A DNA stretch of 21,441 nt, taken from the NCBI GenBank assembly GCA_002500925.1, contig DLTN01000024.1, positions 34,222 through 55,662 on the forward strand. The letters are read 5' to 3'. The notes beneath the pieces were generated by a model. That model searched no databases, was not told where the DNA came from, and saw nothing but the letters and a program-made list of their open reading frames with translations. Shown here piece after piece: positions 1-7,615 of the stretch. Each line of letters starts with the position of its first letter. Within the stretch, counting starts at the first letter, position 1. The stretch comes from Gemmatimonadales bacterium UBA7835. GTDB taxonomy: Bacteria > Gemmatimonadota > Gemmatimonadetes > Longimicrobiales > Gaopeijiaceae. The position numbers were made by a program, and so were the translations under genes.

Positions 1-1033
1 CGTTCAGTGCATCTTCTGCTACGATGAGATGCATGAGACGCTCGGACGCCATGGTCAGAGGTGCGTACTGGTTGGTTCCGTACTGCGTATGGGCCTTAGT
101 AACAGCCACATCCGCAACACCTGAGTACGGGTCCATTAGCGCAATAGCACCGCGGGAAGTACCACCCGGGCCAGTGTTGGCCACGAGGGTTTCATCCCAC
201 TGGTTCTCACCACGCGAGTTCACGTTACTGTGCTGTGGGCTCGACGTGGATGACGAGGAGAACCCGACATTAAACTGCCAGTCGGAGCCCGCCACAGTGG
301 CCAAGACGGCCTCTGCATCGGCGACAGCTGCTCCAAAATCTAGCGCGCAGCCGGTCCCGTCAGATAGAGTACAACCGCTAGCGGAAGGATTAATAGCATC
401 CCAGATAGCCGCAGACATGTGTGCGCGTGCGCGCATCGCCTGAGCCTGCTGAGCGACAGTAGCGTCGCCCCCGGCCATCGCTTCCGTGAAGTCCGCGACC
501 GCACCCGTAATGACGCTCTTCATGTTACCCGCGCCGACCGGTGTCCCTGAAGTCTGCTTATCAGAGAAGACATAGTCCTCCTGACTTTCGCCGACAAAGA
601 GATTGATCATGCCACGGTAAAGAAGCGCACGGGCCAGCAACTCATTTGTTGCGTCGCCGTTGGCTACGTGTTCACGAACGATGTTCACTGCATAGTCAGC
701 CATCCATGTGGCCTGACCCAGTGACGGGAATGCACCATCGGTGAACTCATTTAAGGGATCACCGACGAATCCTTGGTCGAGCTGGCCCCACGCATCGCGG
801 GAACCAGTCCAGTAGAGCTCGTCCGATACTACTGCAGGGCCTTCCCAAACATCAGAAGCGGCCCGTGACACAGCACGGAGAGAACCGTTGACCACGCCCT
901 CAGCTGCCGCAGGCAGCTGCACGGACTCCTCAACCAGGTTGTTAGGGTTGTTGACGTCCAGAAGGTCGCCGCACCCAGTCATGCTCAACGCTCCAAGTAG
1001 CACGAGCGCCGAAGCTTTTCTTGTATTTAGCAT
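1..1033 (-). CDS. SusD/RagB-like outer-membrane lipoprotein (partial, C-terminus beyond the left edge)
   Basis: This is the N-terminal 344 residues of a SusD/RagB-type lipoprotein, the surface partner that caps a SusC-type channel and helps capture ligand. I translated it directly: ATG at 1033-1031 follows a strong ribosome site (AAGGGAG) and starts MLNTRKASALVLLGALS with lipobox MTGC, so Cys21 is the lipidation site. Right after it comes DLLDVNNPN, a typical SusD-like start, followed by a helical, TPR-like sequence with LLARALLYRGMINLFVGES and a later QAMRARAHMSAAIWD. The frame stays open to the edge, so the stop is missing. SusD proteins are usually 450-600 residues, so about two thirds is present. 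It starts 13 bases after the SusC stop, which fits co-transcription. The substrate cannot be told from this sequence. Confidence 0.88.
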   Translation of the reverse strand, partial: MLNTRKASALVLLGALSMTGCGDLLDVNNPNNLVEESVQLPAAAEGVVNGSLRAVSRAASDVWEGPAVVSDELYWTGSRDAWGQLDQGFVGDPLNEFTDGAFPSLGQATWMADYAVNIVREHVANGDATNELLARALLYRGMINLFVGESQEDYVFSDKQTSGTPVGAGNMKSVITGAVADFTEAMAGGDATVAQQAQAMRARAHMSAAIWDAINPSASGCTLSDGTGCALDFGAAVADAEAVLATVAGSDWQFNVGFSSSSTSSPQHSNVNSRGENQWDETLVANTGPGGTSRGAIALMDPYSGVADVAVTKAHTQYGTNQYAPLTMASERLMHLIVAEDALN

Positions 1034-1046
1034 AATTTGATCTCCC

Positions 1047-4000
1047 TTAGAACGTGACACGCGTTGACAGCGTGAAACGGCGTGGGAGTGGCAGGGCCCA
1101 ACCTTCGGTACCCTGTAGGAAGTTACAGTTAAGACCACCGTTACAACGACCAATCACGTTGGTCTCGGGGTCCATCCCGGGATACTCACTGCCAGGCATC
1201 CAGAGCATGAGGTTACGACCACCCAAGTTGATTGTGGCGGTACTGAGTCCCCAGCCCTCAACGATGCTCGACGGCACCCGGTATGTGAGGGAGAGCTCGC
1301 GGAAGCGAATCATATTCGCATCGTAGATGCCGTTCATTCCTGACATCGGAGCGAGACCCTCAACCTCTTGCGCCCACTGAATTGCGGCGTCTAGACGCTG
1401 CTGAGCAGATGACGCGGGGTTCTGCATGGTCGAGAACAAACGAGCGGCCGTCGGCGTGTTACGGCCGATAACTGCGTTTGCACGACGGAACATACCAGAC
1501 AGATCCTGCGTCTGGCCGCCCCACTTGTAGTCGAAGTTCGCTGCAATCTCAAAGTTGGAAGCAAACGACATGGTGGTTCCGAACGAGCCAGTAAAGTCGG
1601 CGTTCGGCTTACCCATGAGCGTCTGCAGCAGACCTGAGCCACAGTTATTCGACGACACGCCACCATTCGGCGTATCGAAATCGCTGTTTCCAACCGCTAG
1701 AGGCTTGAACGAACTTGGGCTCCGCGGAGTCGCGAAGTACTCAAGCGCCTGTTCCTGTGTAGGTACGACACAAACGCCGTCCACAGGGGTCAGAATGTTG
1801 AGCGGAATCGGCACATTTGCGAGTACCGCACCGAAGTACGAACCCGGGGCATAGCCCTCAAGTAGGTAGTTCCGGTAACGGGGGTAAGAACCACCCGTCT
1901 TGAGCGGCGGAGCGCCACCGAGCGAAACGATCTCTTCGTCGAGGTATGCCGTGTTCGCAAACACGTTCACGGACAGTCCCTCAGTTTGGAACACGTTGCC
2001 TCGGATAGATGCTTCGATCCCCTGCCCTGCTAGCTCACCAATATTGACGAGCTGAGAAGCTGTGAATCCACCAGTGACCGGGAACTGACGGGCCACCATG
2101 GCGTCGTTAACGGTACGGTTCCAGTAGGTCACGTCGACAGACCAGCTGTCATTGAATAGACCCGCCTCCATACCAACTTCCCACTCCGTCGACACCTCAG
2201 GCTTAAGTGCCTGGTTTCCAAGGTTCGCCGGAGCAACACCCGGACCAACTTCAGACGGCGCCGGGTTGAAGGTGGTGAACTTGTCAAAGGCGCCCGGCTG
2301 TAGGCCGGAGCGTCCGAGCGCAGCACGCACCCGGAATGTCGAGAAGGTGTCGTTACGCCAATCAAGTCCCTGACTCGGAACGATCGAGATCGATGCCTTC
2401 GGGTAGAAGGCGGTCTCGAACTCAGTACCGAAGGCAGAGTTGGCGTCCCAGCGACCACCAACCGTCGCGAAGATCCAGTCATTCCAGCCTACCTGATCCT
2501 GGAGATAACCACCCAACTGGGTGACCCTCAACCAGCTCTCAGAGGCAGACTGGTTCGAGAGCGCGGAAAGCGTCTCAAGACCAGGACCCGGGAATACCGA
2601 ACCGCCACCACCAGCACTCTGACGCTGACGGAGGAAGCCCTGCGCACCGAACAAGAACGTGTTCTCGATCGCATCACCGAACATAGAGATCCAAGAACCT
2701 TTCATGTCCGCAGTGATTTCACGGCTACGATCTTCGCGGACCGTGCGGTCACCATAAATATTGGCATTCGTAAAGTCGTCAACATCGTGACGATACGGGC
2801 GACCAAACACACGATCATCGGACGTGAAGTCCAAGCCGAAGGTTCCATCGAGACGGAAGCCATCCACCGGCGTGTAGCCGATCGTGGTGCTCCCCGCGAA
2901 GTGCGAGGAAGCGGCGTTGTTCATCTGATACGTGAACTCACGCGTGGTACCGAATGCCGGAGCACCGTAGTAGTTCGACCCTGGGCCCGTCTCGGCCTGA
3001 GGTGTGGCCCGGCGCAACTGGCCCATGAGCATCGAACTGAACACACCGTAGATGTTGTTACCATTGTCCGGCGTGTGCTGCTGCATGTCCGAGAAGAGAG
3101 TGCTGATACCAATCCGCACCTTCGAACTCGGGATGATCGTAAAGTTCGACGTGATACCAGCACGTCTGTTTGTGTCCACCTCCGGAGCAATCCCGTCAAC
3201 CGCAGGGAAGGCACTCTCCAAGTCCATAATGCCGTCCTCATAGGAGTACCGGCCGGAAATGAAGTAGTTGAAGACATCCGAACCGCCCGTAACGGACGCG
3301 GAGTAGTTTTGCCCTAATCCATTGGAAAGGATGTCCGAAATCGCGTCATACTCGAAGACTTCGAAAGCCTCCGGAGAGACGCCGAAGCGAGACTGAACGC
3401 GCTGTTGAAGCGTGGCACACTCAGCTGCATCCGTCCCACAATCGCGACCAATAAAGTCAGCTAGTGGAAGAATCCGGCTGTTATTCGGAGTGATCTGAGT
3501 CCAGTCCGCCTGAACGGTGAACTGCGGAGCACCAGCACGACCCCGCTTCGTGAAGATCTGGATTACGCCGTTAGATGCCTCGGTGCCGTACAGCGTTGCG
3601 GCTGCAGCACCCTTGAGGATCTCGACGCGCTCAATCGACTCCGGAGGGATGTCATCGAGTCGGCTCGGGTTACCCGTACCTGACAAGGAGACCGCAGAAC
3701 GGTCGACCCGAATTCCGTCGACATAAATAATGGGCTCGTTGAGCTGTGATAGCGAAGACGAGCCGCGGATGCGAATCGCCGCACCCTCACCGGTAGCACC
3801 GGAAGAGGGCATAGCTACAACTCCCGGCTCACGACCGGCGATCATCTGAGAGAAATCAGAGATCGGAGCATTGTCGAGCGTTGACGCATCAAGCGTCGCA
3901 ATCGTGTTACCTAGTTTTCTCTTCTCCGTGGCAATTCCAGCTCCAGTCACCACCACCTCATCTAGGGTGATGGCAGTCTGATCTAGCCCGAAATCCTGAA

Positions 4001-4331
4001 CCACGGACTGCCCTGCTCCGACCGTAACGGTCGCAGAACCAGAGCGGTAGCCGACGATCTCAGCGACGATCGTATGCTCGCCGGCCGGAACGTTCAGCAG
4101 GAGATAACGACCCGCGGCGTTCGTCAGAGCACCGATGCCGGTACCCTCGATGTACACCTGGACCGCCTCCAATGGACGCTGCGAAGCAGCATCCCGCACC
4201 GTACCCACTAACGTCCCAGTTGCCTGAGCCGCTACGGGTGCCGGCGCCCATCCAAACATCGCCACGAGAGCCAGAACTAGGCCTCCCCGCAACAATCCGG
4301 ATGTGAGACGTGCAGACGTTGATGACGTCAT
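1047..4331 (-). CDS. SusC/RagA-family TonB-linked outer-membrane receptor
   Basis: TonB-dependent outer-membrane channel, 1094 residues, of the SusC/RagA type that imports bulky ligands together with a SusD lipoprotein. Residues 1-36 are a signal peptide ending VAAQA. Residues 39-118 are a carboxypeptidase-regulatory-like beta-sandwich (GTLVGTVRDAASQRPLEAV). A TonB-box-like ITLDEVVVTGAG lies at 121-132, and the plug runs from about 137 to 263 with IRIRGSSSL, PIIYVDGIRV and ERVEILKGAAAATLYG. The rest is barrel sequence ending RRFTLSTRVTF, with the terminal Phe usual for barrel proteins. A longer frame could begin at 4370, but ATG 4331 has GGGAGGA just upstream and gives a clean signal peptide. 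Three short loops carry cysteine pairs, for example RDCGTDAAEC. The SusD gene follows 13 bases downstream. No glycosidase or peptidase lies beside it to reveal the ligand. Confidence 0.93.
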   Translation of the reverse strand: MTSSTSARLTSGLLRGGLVLALVAMFGWAPAPVAAQATGTLVGTVRDAASQRPLEAVQVYIEGTGIGALTNAAGRYLLLNVPAGEHTIVAEIVGYRSGSATVTVGAGQSVVQDFGLDQTAITLDEVVVTGAGIATEKRKLGNTIATLDASTLDNAPISDFSQMIAGREPGVVAMPSSGATGEGAAIRIRGSSSLSQLNEPIIYVDGIRVDRSAVSLSGTGNPSRLDDIPPESIERVEILKGAAAATLYGTEASNGVIQIFTKRGRAGAPQFTVQADWTQITPNNSRILPLADFIGRDCGTDAAECATLQQRVQSRFGVSPEAFEVFEYDAISDILSNGLGQNYSASVTGGSDVFNYFISGRYSYEDGIMDLESAFPAVDGIAPEVDTNRRAGITSNFTIIPSSKVRIGISTLFSDMQQHTPDNGNNIYGVFSSMLMGQLRRATPQAETGPGSNYYGAPAFGTTREFTYQMNNAASSHFAGSTTIGYTPVDGFRLDGTFGLDFTSDDRVFGRPYRHDVDDFTNANIYGDRTVREDRSREITADMKGSWISMFGDAIENTFLFGAQGFLRQRQSAGGGGSVFPGPGLETLSALSNQSASESWLRVTQLGGYLQDQVGWNDWIFATVGGRWDANSAFGTEFETAFYPKASISIVPSQGLDWRNDTFSTFRVRAALGRSGLQPGAFDKFTTFNPAPSEVGPGVAPANLGNQALKPEVSTEWEVGMEAGLFNDSWSVDVTYWNRTVNDAMVARQFPVTGGFTASQLVNIGELAGQGIEASIRGNVFQTEGLSVNVFANTAYLDEEIVSLGGAPPLKTGGSYPRYRNYLLEGYAPGSYFGAVLANVPIPLNILTPVDGVCVVPTQEQALEYFATPRSPSSFKPLAVGNSDFDTPNGGVSSNNCGSGLLQTLMGKPNADFTGSFGTTMSFASNFEIAANFDYKWGGQTQDLSGMFRRANAVIGRNTPTAARLFSTMQNPASSAQQRLDAAIQWAQEVEGLAPMSGMNGIYDANMIRFRELSLTYRVPSSIVEGWGLSTATINLGGRNLMLWMPGSEYPGMDPETNVIGRCNGGLNCNFLQGTEGWALPLPRRFTLSTRVTF

Positions 4332-4425
4332 GTCCGTCCTCCCAGCTTTGAGTTGGACAAATAGAATCACCTACACCGAACCCTCAATGGCATCCGGCAA
4401 GGGGTGCTAATGAAACGAACCTAAA

Positions 4426-4466
4426 CCCTTGGGCACCAACACCTTATGGTGCCGGTAACTCAAGGG
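4426..4466. promoter_or_regulatory. Nested inverted repeat in the SusC leader
   Basis: CCCTTG (4426-4431) pairs with CAAGGG (4461-4466), and directly inside it GGCACCA (4432-4438) pairs with TGGTGCC (4447-4453) around an 8-base loop. The 3' side has a 7-base bulge. It lies about 95 bases before the receptor start and 126 bases after the ridA stop, reading leftward. On the minus strand it is followed by TTTAGGTTCG, not a clean U-run, so it may be a structured leader element, a weak terminator for the upstream operon, or a protein site. The pairing is seen; the role is inference. Confidence 0.4.
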
Positions 4467-4493
4467 GAATACACTCTACACACACACCTCGAA

Positions 4494-4509
4494 CTCACGT
4501 ATTCGTGAG
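4494..4509. promoter_or_regulatory. Short perfect hairpin upstream of SusC
   Basis: CTCACG-TATT-CGTGAG forms a 6-bp stem with a 4-base loop. It sits between the end of ridA (4592) and the nested inverted repeat, next to a run of CA dinucleotides (4478-4487). It could be an operator or part of the leader fold. No convincing -35/-10 pair was found near it. Confidence 0.3.
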
Positions 4510-4591
4510 ACTTGCCATGGGTAGAGGAGAGAAAAGGTACGGAACCCCATCCCGAGTCGCAACAACCGTTGTGATCACTGTACTTATTCGA

Positions 4592-4978
4592 TCATGCAAC
4601 CTTCGCAACACACTCTATCTCAACGTCACAAAACTTCGGCAGTGCACCAGCCTGAACAGCAGCTCGAGCAGGCCGGTGGTCTCCAAAATGACGGGCATAT
4701 ACAGCATTCATCTCAGCGAACGTATGCATATCCGAGAGAAACACTGTGGTCTTCACTACGAGGTCCATCCTTGAACCTGCCGCCTCTAGCACCGCTCGAA
4801 GATTCGTGAGGACGAGTTCAGTCTGCTCGGTCACACTCCCGGTATGCATTTCACCGCTCTTTGGGTCGAGTGGAATCTGCCCGGAGCAAAAAACCCATCC
4901 CTCCGTGACAATCGCTTGGGAATAGGGTCCGATGGCCGCGGGTGCCTCCTCTGTATGCACTGACTCCAATTTGCTCAT
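4592..4978 (-). CDS. ridA: RidA/YjgF/YER057c/UK114-family enamine/imine deaminase
   Basis: Predicted cytosolic RidA-type deaminase, 128 residues, the usual length. The family hydrolyses reactive enamines and imines such as 2-aminoacrylate, made by PLP-dependent dehydratases, to ketoacids and ammonia. The signature is complete: IGPYSQAI (16-23), FCSGQIPLDP (30-39), and the C-terminal block RPARAAVQAGALPK with Arg105 and Glu120 at the same numbers as the E. coli catalytic residues. The start ATG has GGAG five bases upstream. It overlaps the end of the heptose kinase gene by four bases (ATGA), so it is probably translationally coupled as the last gene of a five-gene unit. A fold-III PLP enzyme of the D-serine dehydratase family lies two genes upstream, a plausible source of its substrate. 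Confidence 0.93.
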   Translation of the reverse strand: MSKLESVHTEEAPAAIGPYSQAIVTEGWVFCSGQIPLDPKSGEMHTGSVTEQTELVLTNLRAVLEAAGSRMDLVVKTTVFLSDMHTFAEMNAVYARHFGDHRPARAAVQAGALPKFCDVEIECVAKVA

Positions 4979-5985
4979 TTGTTCTCCGTTGGATTCGTAG
5001 GAACTTTTGCCTCGATCTGCTCGAGGATTTCTTCGGGCGATACCGTCGCAACACCGGCCTTGGTAACACCTACAGCAGCAGCATGATTTGCTATATCCGC
5101 TGCCTCGACGGGACTTCCACCCGCTGCCATCACGGTAGCGAGGACCGCAGTCACTGTATCACCGGCCCCCGAAACGTCGTATACCATTTTGGAGGCACCA
5201 AAAAGGCGGCGGTGTCCAGCACCTTCGACATCCAGTGCTATGCCTTCAGAGCCGAGGGTCACCAACAGACAAGCACAAGAAAGGCTTTCACGAGTCTGCT
5301 TCATCCATAGAGGGTCATCCGGATAGATACAGGCCCCCAACGCATCGCCGAGCTCCTTAGCGTTCGGCTTGAACACCGTGGCCCCTGAGAATGAAAAGAA
5401 ATTGCGCTGCTTTGGGTCAACCACACTCGGAATACCGTGCTCCGCTGAGGCACGCATAGCCGCATCTATGACGCTGTGCGACAGCACCCCCTTATTGTAG
5501 TCCTCAATGACAATGACGTCCGTGTCGGTTGCTGACGACTTTATCCCCTTTATGAGCTGTCCAGCCACCTCAACGTCTAATTCAGAGTCGTCCTCTAAGT
5601 CGAATCGCACCATCTGCTGATGCCCTGCAATAACCCTGGTCTTCACAGTAGTAGGGCGACCCGGTGTCTTGACGACACCGGAGACATCAACTCCCTGCCG
5701 TTGCAAGGCAGAATAAACAATCCGACCCTCCGCATCATCCCCAACGCAACCGACTACCGAACACATTGCACCAATGGCCGAAATGTTCGCAGCCACATTC
5801 CCAGCACCACCGACAGTTTCCTGCTGACCTTCTACACGAACGATAGGCACCGGAGCCTCGGGCGAGACTCTATCCACTGCTCCAGAGATGTACCTGTCGA
5901 GCATGAGGTCACCCACCACCACTGTCTCGACAGAACGGATCCTATCCAGCAAATCCTTGGCTCTGCTAAGAGTCAGGATCGCCAC
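4975..5985 (-). CDS. hldA: D-glycero-beta-D-manno-heptose-7-phosphate kinase (PfkB/ribokinase fold)
   Basis: Predicted cytosolic sugar kinase, 336 residues, matching the kinase half of HldE/RfaE, which phosphorylates heptose 7-phosphate at C1 on the way to ADP-heptose for LPS core. The substrate half shows GDLMLDRYISGAVDRVSPE (25-43) and the glycine motif VGGAGNVAAN (58-67); the second PfkB motif VSGAGDT (271-277) carries the expected catalytic Asp276. Also visible are EDYNKGVLS (161-169) and VDPKQRNF (189-196). No nucleotidyltransferase domain follows, so it is the stand-alone form; the HldE-C partner is not in the window. Start is GTG at 5985, preceded by a G-rich ribosome site, overlapping the upstream gene by 13 bases. 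Another PfkB sugar specificity is possible, but the RVSPEAPVP stretch favours heptose. Confidence 0.85.
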   Translation of the reverse strand: MAILTLSRAKDLLDRIRSVETVVVGDLMLDRYISGAVDRVSPEAPVPIVRVEGQQETVGGAGNVAANISAIGAMCSVVGCVGDDAEGRIVYSALQRQGVDVSGVVKTPGRPTTVKTRVIAGHQQMVRFDLEDDSELDVEVAGQLIKGIKSSATDTDVIVIEDYNKGVLSHSVIDAAMRASAEHGIPSVVDPKQRNFFSFSGATVFKPNAKELGDALGACIYPDDPLWMKQTRESLSCACLLVTLGSEGIALDVEGAGHRRLFGASKMVYDVSGAGDTVTAVLATVMAAGGSPVEAADIANHAAAVGVTKAGVATVSPEEILEQIEAKVPTNPTENK

Positions 5986-7088
5986 AGGCCCCTGCCCCTG
6001 CCTTCCAGCTGGAGCACCTTGTGCACATCGCCCTCTACCCCAATCAGGTGATCCTGAAGATTAACCGAGACACATACGTGGTTCGGTATAATCCTGACTC
6101 GGTCGCCGATGTTAGGTATCCAGTCCGAGCCCGTCAGATCAAGCACACCGTGCTCTTCTGAAAGTCCCGCCACACGCACTTCAGGATGATCCATCAGAAC
6201 ACCGAAGCCGTCTCCAGACCCTCGGGACTCTTTCGCGAGCGCCTTAGAACCAGCATCGACCACCGCTTGGCCCTCGACCGCAGTGCTAACGACCGTCGCC
6301 AGAACTGTGTACGCCACATCCTGCTGACCTGCGACTCCTATATCGATGCCTTCCCTGTCATAGAAAATACATGAGCCAGACCGTACTTCGGTGAGTCCTT
6401 CGATCTCGTCACTGCGCCAAAGGGTTGGTGTAGAGCCCCCCGAGACGATTTCTGACTCGAGTCCTTCTTGAGCCAGTCCGTTCAGGAGGTCCAGTACTTG
6501 ATCAGATACCATCCGAATATGGTTTTCCTGCTCCTCGACAGCCATCCGGACGTGCCCGGGATAGAACATGACGCCTCGGAATCGGACCCCTTCGGTCTCA
6601 GAGACCCGACGCGCTAGCTCAATCACCGCATCCCTGGAGGAGAGCCCTACCCGACCCATGCCCATGTCCTGCTCAACGAGCACCCCAACCTCACGCCCGG
6701 AAGCCGCTGCCGCTGCCGCTAAAGCCAGCATAACTTCAACGGAGTCCAGCCCTACCTTTATATCGACATGTTCGGGCAACCTCATTAAGCGATCTAGCTT
6801 ACTGCGGCCGACTGGGGGATAGGCAAGCAGAATATCCTCGGTGAGGGTCGACATCACTTCGGCTTCCCGCATTGTTGCGACTGTCAAACCGCGAGCGCCC
6901 GAATCGAGCTGGATCCTTGCGATCGCCCGTGACTTATGAGTTTTGATGTGTGGCCGCCACGCGAGTCCGTGAGCCCTAGAATACCTCACTACCTTCTCAG
7001 CATTCGCTCGAGTTCGTAATAAGTCGACGTAGCCGACCGGAGTCTCGAACTGTTCCGGATCAAACGCGTCCGGAGCGTGCCCAGTCAC
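5973..7088 (-). CDS. Fold-type III PLP enzyme, D-serine dehydratase / D-threonine aldolase family
   Basis: Predicted cytosolic PLP enzyme of 371 residues with the alanine-racemase-like barrel and the C-terminal domain of the DSD1/D-threonine aldolase family. The N-terminal RPHIKTHK (45-52) contains the expected PLP lysine, likely Lys49. Other family blocks are EQDMGMGRVG near 149-158, FYPGH and SGGSTPT. The C-terminal PNHVCVSVNL places His337 and Cys339 as a metal-binding HxC pair, as described for eukaryotic zinc-dependent D-serine dehydratase. Reaction is therefore D-serine to pyruvate and ammonia, or cleavage of a D-3-hydroxy amino acid; sequence alone does not decide. GTG start is inferred from the four-base overlap (GTGA) with the thioredoxin gene, with GGGGA nine bases upstream. 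The 3' end overlaps the kinase gene. RidA two genes on could clear its 2-aminoacrylate product. Confidence 0.85.
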   Translation of the reverse strand: MTGHAPDAFDPEQFETPVGYVDLLRTRANAEKVVRYSRAHGLAWRPHIKTHKSRAIARIQLDSGARGLTVATMREAEVMSTLTEDILLAYPPVGRSKLDRLMRLPEHVDIKVGLDSVEVMLALAAAAAASGREVGVLVEQDMGMGRVGLSSRDAVIELARRVSETEGVRFRGVMFYPGHVRMAVEEQENHIRMVSDQVLDLLNGLAQEGLESEIVSGGSTPTLWRSDEIEGLTEVRSGSCIFYDREGIDIGVAGQQDVAYTVLATVVSTAVEGQAVVDAGSKALAKESRGSGDGFGVLMDHPEVRVAGLSEEHGVLDLTGSDWIPNIGDRVRIIPNHVCVSVNLQDHLIGVEGDVHKVLQLEGRGRGLWRS

Positions 7089-7615
7089 GAGATCACGTCC
7101 CCAAGAGCACGAAGGAAATCAGGATCATCCTCAGAGATGGGCCCGTAACGCATCCAGCGAAGCACGCCCTCCCTGTCGATCAAGAATGTGGCTGGCAGCC
7201 CAAGGACCTGGTAAAGCTCCATCCCCTCCATGGTGGGGTCGTGAAGAATCGTGTAAGTGACTGAGTAATCATCCACGAACATTGCCACGTCATCGGCTGC
7301 GGCTCTCGTATCCATTGAAATGCCGACTATCTCAAAGCCGTCTTCTCCATACTCCTCATAGAGAGACTGAAGATAAGGCGTCTCCGTCCGACAGGGGCCA
7401 CACCACGTCGCCCACAAGTTCAGGAGAACAACCTGACCTCGGAGTGACTCCAATGAAACGACCTCGCCACCCAGCGTAGCCGCAGCATAGGGCCGAGCCA
7501 GCTCATCGATTTGTGGAGGGCCAGCGTTCTCGACCGAGCCGCAACCCGAGGCGGTCGCAACTCCGGCCAAGGCTAGTCCCATCAATCGCGCTCGTATACT
7601 TACAGCGATACTCAT
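7085..7615 (-). CDS. TlpA/ResA-like thioredoxin lipoprotein
   Basis: Predicted membrane-anchored periplasmic thiol:disulfide oxidoreductase, 176 residues. The signal sequence ends in lipobox TASGC, giving lipidated Cys25. The thioredoxin-fold domain covers about 40-175, with LLNLWATWCGPCRTETP holding the active-site CGPC (72-75) and the cis-proline in GLPATFLID at Pro141. Such proteins usually reduce apocytochrome c or other periplasmic cysteine proteins. The upstream gene stops on the base immediately before this ATG (zero gap), and that protein has an unusual CDCC cluster, so it is a candidate client. No strong ribosome site precedes the ATG, which suits coupling to the upstream gene. The true partner is not shown by sequence. 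Confidence 0.92.
   Translation of the reverse strand: MSIAVSIRARLMGLALAGVATASGCGSVENAGPPQIDELARPYAAATLGGEVVSLESLRGQVVLLNLWATWCGPCRTETPYLQSLYEEYGEDGFEIVGISMDTRAAADDVAMFVDDYSVTYTILHDPTMEGMELYQVLGLPATFLIDREGVLRWMRYGPISEDDPDFLRALGDVIS

Noticed and set aside
24..443. Plus-strand 139-codon frame
   Set aside because: It lies opposite the SusD-like gene, whose lipobox and family start are clear; its composition is that of a shadow frame.
2787..3317. Plus-strand 176-codon frame
   Set aside because: Entirely antisense to the barrel part of the SusC-like receptor, with Arg-rich, unrecognisable sequence.
4505..4774. Plus-strand 89-codon frame starting in the SusC leader
   Set aside because: More than half is antisense to ridA and it matches nothing known.
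5620..6051. Plus-strand 143-codon frame
   Set aside because: Antisense to the junction of the heptose kinase and PLP enzyme genes; no motif.
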